NCBI GenBank assembly: GCA_014825775.1
Contig: MVAQ01000300.1
Location: 1 to 22,290, forward strand
DNA: 22,290 nt
Direction: 5' to 3'
Origin: Krasilnikovozyma curviuscula
Lineage: Eukaryota; Basidiomycota; Tremellomycetes; Cystofilobasidiales; Mrakiaceae
Part shown: in pieces, positions 9,623 through 18,077 of the stretch
How positions within the stretch are numbered: the first letter of the stretch is position 1
How the letters are laid out: each line of letters starts with the position of its first letter
Made by a program: the position numbers and the translations under genes
The notes under the pieces: generated by a model
Told to the model about the DNA's origin: nothing
What the model saw: the letters and a program-made list of their open reading frames with translations, nothing else
Databases searched by the model: none

Positions 9623-9632
9623 TATTTATATA
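9623..9632 (-). promoter_or_regulatory. TATA-like element overlapping dehydratase stop, upstream of HNT3
   Basis: On the minus strand this reads TATATAAATA, about 140 bp before the aprataxin ATG. Its TAA (9628-9626) is also the stop codon of the dehydratase gene. With only 143 bp between the two genes, the aprataxin promoter must reach into the end of the upstream gene. The match to a TATA box is visible; use as a promoter is an inference. Confidence 0.4.
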
Positions 9633-11950
9633 CTCGTTTGAACTTCAGGCTCAGCAACTAAAAAGTCGAAATCAGCGCCTTGGTGCGCCTGCAGCACCGA
9701 CTCCTTGTATAGCCTGTTGTACCCTCGACCTTTCCCTCGAGTCTTCCGAGCTTCAATATCCTTGCTCTTCCATGCAGTTAACCTCATTTTCATTTCCTCC
9801 TCGGATATGACCAGCTCCAGCATCCGACTATCGACATCCAACCTGATCTCATCCCCGTTCTGTACGACGGCCAGAGGTCCACCCACAGCCGCTTCAGGCG
9901 AGACATGTAAGATAACAGCACCAAACGCTGTTCCACTCATTCGCGCATCGCTGATACGCACGAGATCCTTGACGCCCTGTCGCGCGAGCTTCTTGGGAAT
10001 TGGGATGTAGCCGCCTTCAGGCATCCCTGGGTGTCCCTTAGGTCCAGCGTTTTGAAGAACAAGACTGCAATCTCGAGATAGTCAGTTTCTGTGATAGCGA
10101 TAAGAATGTGGATGATGCTGTGTTACTCACACACTGTCCTTTGTCACCTCCAAATCGTCGCTGTCAATCCTATCAGCCATATCCTGAGACGAAGTAAACA
10201 CGACAGCCTTCCCACTAAATTTCCTCAAATCCATGCTCATCGCAGCTTGCTTGATGACACAACCATTTGGGGAGAGGTTGCCCTTGAGGATGGCGAGAGC
10301 GGCGGACGGGAAGATGGGGTTAGAAAATCCCCGAACGATGTGCTGTGGAAAGTCAGGGGGATAAGCATCGATTTCTTCACCCAAAGTTCTACCAGTGATG
10401 GTTAAAGCTTCTAGGTGGAGGAGAGGCTTGAGTTGGCGCAGTAGGACGGGAACACCACCAGCCTATCAAAGGGGGGATGAAGGGGTTTTATCAGCAAGAG
10501 CGAAGATCAGGAGAATGATTTTGGTGAAGGGTGGGTCACTTTATGAAAGTCCTCCATGTAGTTGTCTCCTGTGGGCTTTAGGTCCACAAGCAAAGGGACA
10601 TTACGACCGATGCGATTAAAGTCTGAGATGATTTTGATCGGGCGAGTAAGTGATACAGAATCCCCAAAATAGAAAGAAAGAAAAAATTTAAAGAAGAATG
10701 AATGAATGAACTCACCATCCAGTGTCAAACCCAAACCTTCAACTCTGCCAGCGATAGCCAACAAGTGCACGATAGCGTTCGTACTGCCACCCAGTGCCAT
10801 CAAGACAGTGATGGCGTTCTCAAACGACTCTCTAGTGAGAATATCGCTAGGCTTGATCCCTTTGAGGACAGAAAGTCGTCCAGTTTCTTCAGCGTATCTG
10901 AATCGAGCAGAAGTGACTGCTGGTGGTGTTGCTGATCCCATTGGCATGAGACCCATCGCTTCGGTGATACAGGCCATGGTAGATGCAGTTCCCATGACAC
11001 CGCACGCTGTTTTCAAGGAGACATTTTTGTTGTGAATTAAGCTGATAGCAGTCAATGAAGTCAAAGCGCGACTGATACTTACTTCCAACTCCTGGCACCA
11101 GCTCGTTTCCGACTTTACCAATCTCTTCGATATCAATGATTCCAGCTCTATACTTCCCCCAGTAGCCCCTACAGTCAGTGCAAGCACCGACTCTCACACC
11201 TTTGTGACTACCAGCAATCATAGGACCAACGACCAGCTGGATGAATGGCACGTCGGCGCTGATGGCACCCATCAACTCAGCTGGGACCGTCTTGTCGCAT
11301 CCTCCAATCAGGATCACTGCATCCATTGGCTGGGCTCGTATCATCTCTTCAACGTCCATGGACATCAGATTGCGGAGGTACATCGATGTTGGGTTAGCGA
11401 AGGATTCATGGATGGAAATCTGGTGCAACCGGGATCGAGGGTGAGTTCAACTGAAGTATTACAGCTTTATAAAAACGTAATATATAAAAACTCGCTGTTG
11501 GGAAGGTGACGGGAAGAGCACCCTGGAGAAGGACCCCACGCTTGACGGCATCGATGAGCTGATCGATGTTGCCATGGCACGGATTGTAGCCAGACTTTCC
11601 TCGGACATCGATGAGATATGTATCCACGGACGAAGGAAGGAAAGAATTAAAGATTTCACACAGGAATGAACGTCAGTTAGATCTTCAAATATTATCTACG
11701 GCTGGGAACGAACTAGATTTTAAACTCACTCCGGTGTCGACGATTCCGATGACCTTTCGATCTAGAGCATCGTCTGTATATCCAGCACCTTTGATGAAGG
11801 CCTTCCTCAAGAACAGCGAGAATTCTTCGTCGCCGTACGACGTGAGCCCTGTGGGGATAAACTCAAGTCAGGATATTTTCCGCCAATGAGAAGTAGGAAC
11901 TTGATCTGACCTGCTCTTAATCCCGTAGCATCTGGCTTCTCAAACGACAT
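9626..11950 (-). CDS. IlvD/Edd-family [2Fe-2S] dehydratase, sugar-acid-dehydratase type
   Basis: Eight exons: 11950-11911, 11848-11730, 11594-11496, 11419-11083, 11006-10716, 10622-10540, 10462-10131, 10064-9626; the joins keep frame and give 579 residues. The family eliminates water from 2,3-dihydroxy acids using an Fe-S cluster. The three cluster cysteines are present as C59 (YNPCHG), C127 (GGCDK) and C200 (TCGVMGTASTM); K129 follows C127, and the active-site serine region is SDARMSGTAFG (S477). These cysteine numbers equal those I recall for rhizobial L-arabinonate dehydratase, and the motifs fit sugar-acid dehydratases as well as or better than branched-chain dihydroxyacid dehydratase (Ilv3). 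No mitochondrial presequence is visible at MSFEKPDATGLRAG, which also argues against Ilv3. The third intron (11420-11495) starts with GC. Substrate is not decided; valine/isoleucine synthesis remains possible. Confidence 0.9.
10697..10710. repeat. AATG microsatellite in an intron
   Basis: Three and a half AATG units lie just inside the 5' end of the fifth dehydratase intron, next to the GTGAGT donor at 10715. The intron also holds a long pyrimidine stretch on the minus strand. Confidence 0.7.
11420..11495 (-). other. GC-AG intron in the dehydratase gene
   Basis: This 76-bp intron begins GCGAGT and ends CACCAG on the minus strand. It sits between FPT and ISIHESFANP, exactly where family members have FPT-[MI]-S-x-x-E-S-F. 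The GT two bases further in would put the next exon out of frame and hit a stop within a few codons, so GC is the only donor that restores the protein. Confidence 0.75.
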
Positions 11951-13121
11951 AGTGCTTGTTCGAATGAGAACACTGTCCTTCAATCAGCTGCCATTCTTTT
12001 CAGCGATTGACCCCGGAAAGATCCTTTGCCTCGCTTTCTCCGTTTTCGACCCGACTGCCGTGCTTGTCCGGTAGATCTGTACCGCAGTGTTTGAAGTGAG
12101 CTTGAGCTATGTCATCATATCATCTGATTCACCAACATACCCTCACCAACCTCTCCACGTATGGCTACCATATGAGCTCTGCCAATTGAGCTCTACCGGG
12201 AACTTGGTTCACAGCGCCTACGCTCGTACTTGCGCGCTGGATCTCACTGCGAAGGGTGTCCAAGCTCCAAGCCGCCGCGCCTAGGACTGGTCTGCCATAG
12301 ACGACATTTAAAGGTGAGCACCCCACTGGTTAAACTTTCATCCTCATTTCTAGGCTTCCAGCTGAGCCTTCGCCGCGAGCACAAAAGCATCGATACTTTC
12401 ACGCCCATGCGCTGGTCCCAACCCGCTCGACCTGCACCTCGAGATCAAAGCAAGCATATCCCCACTATGTCAGCCCCGAGTTCCATCCATTGCTGGACGA
12501 GCTGTATTCGACGACTGCAAGTTGACGGCGTGATCAGGTCAGCATGGACTATGGCCGGTGTCAGTCACTTAATCCCATTCCTTCCTCATTGCGTAAAGTC
12601 CGAGTGCCATGCGGCCCCCAGCAGGAAGCGTCTTTGTTACTTGTGTCACACCGGGTGTCGCGCTGCTCTCTGCCGACAACAAGGTCGAAGGGACGCCAAT
12701 TGTTGGAGGAAAGGGGCGAGGTTGGAGCATGGCATCACTGGTCGCATTGGTGGATACTCGTGCACCAAGTAAGCCTAAACAGGAGTCTCAACAGAGGTAA
12801 GAGATTGTGTATCAATTATTCGCAGTGGGTCTTGGGCGTCAAGAAGAACCAGCGTAAAAAGAACGAGACCTTGCCAACAAGCTCGCTCTGTGTTGTTTGT
12901 CCGAGAAAAGAAAATTAGATCTAGTTCAAATCTCCTTGTTTTTTACGAGACAAGAACAACCGCCGTTCTCTCTCGCCAATTTTCTCTCTCTCCCAGAGCT
13001 TGAACGCCTGTATTCTACAGTCAAGCCCCCCCTTCTGCGTCGTCCGGCGTCATTGGTTTTGTTGTGATTATGATGGTATCAATGGATGTTGGTTGTAGAG
13101 GTAGGGGTGGGAAGAAGAAAC
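11951..13121. other. Unresolved 1.2-kb region between dehydratase and COX4
   Basis: It lies between the dehydratase start and the COX4 stop, both minus strand, so it should contain the dehydratase promoter and the COX4 3' end. From about 12180 to 12800 all plus frames stay open for 60-180 codons (12230-12772 is 180 codons), with higher G+C than the flanks. One frame (12609-12800) has ordinary fungal codon use, with GSVFVTCVTPGVALLSADNK. Intron-like signals occur (GTGAGC at 12315 with CTAG at 12351-12354; GTAAGC at 12769 with GCAG near 12825), but no splicing gave a recognisable protein. It may be a rapidly evolving gene, a non-coding transcript or a relic. Confidence 0.4.
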
Positions 13122-14573
13122 CTAGTGGTGCTCGTGGTTCGCTGAAGTTTTTTAACGGGACAGTCAAAGGTCAGTAACCCGTGAAAAGAATCCTACAAAA
13201 AGTTCACTAACCTGGATCCTCAGCATCGTATTGACCCTGAGAGATTTTTGGATTTAAAGAAGTATCAAATGTCAGTAGTCCTATCAGAGGGCCGACCAGG
13301 GCAGATCGCGAGACGTTATACGTACAGTGATACCTCCAAGCTTGTCTGTAGACAAAAAAACGAAACGATCAGAAATGCTATGGATACGAGACACTTTAGG
13401 TGGGGGAGAATGACACGTACAATCCAACTGGTAAACACATCCACACTCGTAACATCTTCTGACACCATCACCGAATGGGTTTGGTCTGCCGGTCTCTGGG
13501 TCAACACCGACACGAGCTTCAAACCATTGGATGTCGTGGGAGTCTTGTGGGAAACCAGTGCAACCAATCATTCGGGATGGGTACTGTTGAGGACGAAGAC
13601 GACAGACGACAGACGCGTTAAGGCCAAAAAAAACCATCAGACGGGTTTGGTTCAAAGGAGAGTCAGAGAAGCAGTTTCTTTTCAGACGATGTTAAAACTC
13701 ACGAGAGATGGAACCCAGACAGGGTCTTCGATGGTCCCCATGTGGTCAATCATCAGTGGCTTGGAATCAAAGATGTCGATGTCCTGAAGCAAACCGAGGA
13801 GCTGCATTCTCTCGAGACCGGTGGATTGGTCCAATGAGGTTGGGACCTAGAGGAGGACGAATAGACCAGACGCAAACATAGTCAGCATTCAAACGTTTGA
13901 TTGTAGAGGGAGGCCAAGAAGAAGAGAGGGGAATGTGGCGGAAGATCAGGGTGAGTCGTCTCGAGATGTTTTTCCGTCGAAGGAAAAAAAACGACCTCGA
14001 CACCCTGCTTTAGGGCCTGTCTTGTAGCTTCAAACTGCTCTATCCCATAGCAACATGTACTCCTTGTCCGTTACAGCCGCTTTAGACCGCTAATGGAAGT
14101 TGAAGCATGACGGATAGGAGGGCGAAAAAAAATTGGAAGACGGCGCTTGTACTCACCTCACCTCTGGCCGCACCAGGACCGACCAAGATGGGAGCACCAG
14201 TCCTTGGGTTGAGACCGTGTGGGAGATCAGCCAGTCTGTCGCCCTCGGGGTCCGTCTTGTAGAGCTCCTCGACGCTGAAGCCGGTAGATTTCGAGAGGGC
14301 CTGAACATGGTCGTCCCAGTCCTTGCGCTCCTTTTCGCTCAACAGGGCGAGCTGCTCTTCAGTGAAAGCAATCATCTCGTGGGGCTGGCACGACGCAATA
14401 AGTCTGAGGATCACACCCTTCTTGTCGCTAAAATGAGGCACAGAGTCGATGTACGACGCTGGGGCGTGGTGCTCGCCATGGCCAGCCAATCTTGAGGCAG
14501 AGAAAGAGATGGTTCGAGCTGCTGAGACGGACAGAGCTCTGGAGGCAACAGCCCTTCGAGCAATGGAGAACAT
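13122..14573 (-). CDS. COX4: Cytochrome c oxidase subunit IV (COX5B-type), mitochondrial
   Basis: Six exons: 14573-14157, 13846-13703, 13583-13421, 13345-13326, 13236-13212, 13141-13122; frame is kept and the product is 262 residues. This is the zinc-binding nuclear subunit of respiratory complex IV, facing the mitochondrial matrix (family knowledge). Seen here: an Arg/Ser/Ala-rich targeting presequence MFSIARRAVASRALSVSAAR; GPGAARGE then VPTSLDQSTGLERMQLLG, the typical start of the fungal Cox4 core; and the zinc site C195 (MIGCTG), H203, C231 and C234 (RRCYECG). The end ANHEHH recalls the His-rich tail of yeast Cox4. Between presequence and core lie roughly 100 extra residues, making it much longer than yeast Cox4 (about 155). 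The first intron is 310 bp, three to four times the others; the last three exons are 20, 25 and 20 nt. Confidence 0.93.
13847..14156 (-). other. Long first intron of COX4, possible structured RNA
   Basis: At 310 bp it is the longest intron I placed. On the minus strand a TCCGT near its 5' end can pair with ACGGA about 45 bases later, enclosing an AGC/GCT inner pairing, and ACGGA runs directly into an ACA. That layout weakly recalls one hairpin of a box H/ACA snoRNA. No good C box was seen. It may simply be a long intron. Confidence 0.25.
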
Positions 14574-15543
14574 GGTAGAGAGGTCGATTTGAGGGAGTGG
14601 TGAAGTTGGGGGGACCAGAAGGGTGAGAGGTGCAGGCCAGTCAGCGAATGGGAAGGCCAGAGAAGACAAGAGCAGCGGCGCCGCAATAACAAAACCACAA
14701 GAAAACTCGCATAAATCAGTGATTCTAACCATCTCATTGAGACTTTCTATCAGCTTTGATGGCTGGAAGGTCAATTACAGAGCCAGTGCAGGCCAGGGTT
14801 TGACGAAAAATCGAAAGGGGAGCAAGAAGCCAACGTGAATGGGACTCGCCAATCAGTATCACGGAGTTGGCATTCTGTTGGAGAACAGCGATTCGTACTT
14901 CGAGTTATAGGAATAGTCTTTCATGAAAACTCTAGGAGATGGTTTTTCGAGAGGTAGGACTTAATATCAACCCTCTTGCCTTGTGATGTAAACAACGAAA
15001 CGGAACTTGTTTTTTCAATCACCAGGAGCAGTTGTACTGTACACTGCAACCAGAAAACTTTGCGTTCTATCTTCTATCGTTAGTCGCCATTGTAATACCC
15101 TTGGTCTGATAGCAAGCAGGAAGTTTCGATTTACGGCGCGTTTCGAGTGACTAGCTCGTTGCTTTCCCATTCCGTCCTCCCCCCCCCTCCCCCCAATGTG
15201 TACTGTCCTCTTGAATTCTTAAACGAGCTACATAACCTATCGACAATCCACTGTGTATAGCATAAAATCGGCTAATAGCTCTTGAAACCTCAGGATGGAC
15301 AGCAAAATTTGACTGGATCAGGACATACGGTTCAGGGTATGCTAAACCACCTTCTTGCTTTCGTACTTGCATGCAAAAACGACGGTCTGCAGGTAACAGA
15401 GGTCTCACCAGTGCGACGTTTGTTTACCGGCGCCGTGTCAAGGTTTTCTTTTCACTTTTATTTTGCCAACCAAATCCACTCTGCGAAACTCATCGTTGGT
15501 TTCGACTCGTACCCTCGACTTCATCACACCCTGAAAAAAAGTA
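14574..15543. promoter_or_regulatory. Divergent promoter region of COX4 and SWP73
   Basis: The 970 bp separate two genes pointing away from each other, so both promoters lie here. A pyrimidine tract with C7 and C6 runs (about 15176-15194) stands out; CT-rich tracts are frequent near fungal promoters and leaders. An 85-codon minus-strand frame (15151-15408) has no family signs and is not called. No tRNA or repeat was found. Confidence 0.45.
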
Positions 15544-17824
15544 ATGAACGCATCCCAGATAGCTGCCATGGCAGCCGTTCCTGGTATCACACCCCAGCAG
15601 CAACAGCAGATGCTGGCCTACCAAAATCAGCAGAACGCAGCTGCCCAGTCGAAAAGGAAAGCTGAACAGACTGGCATGAGTGTGCCCTCAGGACTGGCAG
15701 GACCTTCCAATGGCTCTTCTTCCTCATCAGCATCGAAGTAAGTATTCTCTCCTTGTTCATTTGGCCAGAGCGTAGCAGTGAAGAAAAGGATAACGCGGTT
15801 TTCAGAAAGCTAGGCTGACCTGAGTTGTATCGGCGCTGTTTATTGCCCTACAGGAAGTTCAAACCCACGTTGCAGACACTGCCTCAGCTACTCCAGATAC
15901 CTGAAAGCAAGATGTTTGCTGATTTGCTGTCGATGGAGGAGCGCTTGGATTGGACGATAACAAGGAAACGGAACGAGATGCAAGACACTGTCGGTAAGCC
16001 AGTCAAGGTGAGCCAGTCTTTGGTTACTCTGAGCACTATCGTCTGGAACTACTGCTCAAAATATACATCGACCTGTAGGTGAAACGAACACTGCGAATCT
16101 TTATCTCCAACACCTCAGTCAACCCTCCTCCTCTTCCCACTGCTGCACCGAGCGGTTCTGATCCAGCAGCCTCTTCAACAGATCTTCCTTTCCAGACAAC
16201 AGCAGAGCTGGCAGCAGCAGCTTTGGAGAAGGAGAAGTCAGCAGCTCTTGACGCAGATACGTCCATGGACGACTTCCTTGTCGACGGAGGCGCTGGGCTC
16301 GTCGAAGACGAAAACGATAACCTGTCAAAACCCGCTGCCACTGACCCCTCATCCTCGACAATGGCAACTGCTGAAGCTGAGGGTGAAGCTCACGGTGAAG
16401 CAGTGAAGACTGAAGGTGGTGTCGAGGTCTCCGAAGAAGAAAAGGCCAGGCAGGCGTTTGAGAAGGCGTCTAAGGAGGCTGCTGAGACGGCTGAGAAGGA
16501 TAAAGCGGAGAAGGAAGCGGATGATAAGAAAGCTAAAGAAACTGCTGACGCTGAGAAAGCTAGACAGGCCCAACCTGCCAGCTGGACACTTAGGATTGAG
16601 GGACGCTTGATTGATGTAAGTTTCCCTATTTGAGATCTGCTCGGTCCTTTTTTTTTGTGTGGCTTGCTCACGTATCGCTTCATTGTTATTTACAGAGTGG
16701 TAATCCTCGTCTTGACAAGGCAACCAAGCGACCCTTCTCAACTTTCATCAAATCGCTCTCCGTCGACCTCGACGCCCCACACTCGACGACTATTAGTCAC
16801 ATCCGACACCCAGCGTCGCCTCCGGTGGACGGATACGAAATTATGCGTTCTATGATACCCTCAAACCCATCAGATCCAAACGCTAACGGCATCAAGGCGC
16901 GCATCGCCATCTACCTTGACCACCCAGTGCAGAAGTTTAAGCTGCTTAACGAGCTTGTCGCTATGATTGGCCAGCCGGATGAGGATACGCGAACAGGCGT
17001 TATTGAAAGAGTCTGGACATACGTGAAGAGTAACAGTCTAGTCGATAGAGAAGACAGGAGGAGGATTAAGTTGGACAACAACTTCCGTCGAGTACGTATC
17101 TATTGCTTTTCTCTCAGTCTGTCTCATGTCTGATAACGGATTCGTATTCTGTTGATTCTATAGATGATGCCTGGCCATGACACCCTCCCTTTTCACAATC
17201 TTCCAGAACTTATCAACCGCTTCCTTACCCACCCAGAGCCATTGATCATTCCTTTTCTCATCCGTACCGACATCGAGCGTAATGCGCCTGAGATCGCGTA
17301 TGACGTCGAGTTTGACCTGGATGACCCTGGAAAGGGCAAACAGAATGGTATTCTGTTGGCTATGAGTGAGGAGGGCACGAAGGAGATAGAGAAGTTGGAT
17401 GAAGAGGTAAGCTGTTGAGCTTTACATTCAAGATGATTGGCCCACATATTGATCTCGTCTTTCCTCATCATTACTCTTCTAGATTGCTACTTCTGCACTC
17501 GCTCTTCGATCATGTCGTTCCAAACGAGACTTCCTCCAGTCTTTCGCTGACTCACCAACTGGCTTCATCCAACGCTACCTCACCTCCCAAGCGCGAGATC
17601 TTTCTCTCATCCTCAACAAAGAACCGAACGGGATTGAAGGTACTGGACTGTATGAAGAAGATCTTCGAAGAAGCGACACGTTCGGCCTGCCTTGGGCTGA
17701 GGAAGCCGCTGTAATTTATGAGAGCGCCAGGCTCGTCGAGATCCAGCAACAACAGCAGCTTGCACAGCAACAGGCACTCGGTGGACAGATGAATGATAGA
17801 CAGCAAAGCTTAAGAAGAGGTTAG
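15544..17824 (+). CDS. SNF12: SWI/SNF complex subunit SWP73 (BAF60/SMARCD family)
   Basis: Six exons: 15544-15737, 15854-16007, 16079-16615, 16696-17091, 17164-17406, 17483-17824; frame is kept and the product is 621 residues. The protein is an accessory subunit of SWI/SNF-type ATP-dependent chromatin remodellers in the nucleus (family knowledge). Seen here in order: a Gln/Ala-rich N-terminus; ERLDWTITRKRNEMQD; RTLRIFISNTSVN; a long Ala/Glu/Lys-rich insertion; SWTLRIEGRLID; RPFSTFIKSLSVDLD; a SWIB/MDM2-like domain (FKLLNELVAMIG to LPELINRFL); and a C-terminal part with RDFLQSFADSPTGFIQ and LPWAEEAAVIYESARL, matching the end of human SMARCD. A QQQQQ run lies near the C-terminus. The insertion between FISNT and SWTLR is about 150 residues, against about 15 in human. 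It could be the RSC paralogue Rsc6 rather than Snf12; sequence reading alone does not separate them. Confidence 0.93.
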
Positions 17825-18077
17825 CAGAGAAGGACTTGGCGGCAGGATGGACATGTTGATTTTGTTATACAATGCGCGATTTATTTTCGCTTTTAAGCTC
17901 AACTTGCTGTTATGTCTGAAAGTCCGAATTTAATCGAAGTCTTGTGTACTAATTGTTATCCTCCTCTCTTTTACTCAAATCACCCCTTAATTCCGCGCAA
18001 GGTCTCGTCCTCGAGATAGGGCCTTCCACTACCCACATCTTCGCTATCTATTTCAAATCCATTCTAATTTGATCAAG

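Noticed and set aside
15151..15408. 85-codon minus-strand frame before SWP73
   Set aside because: Composition reflects the C-rich tract; no recognisable motif.
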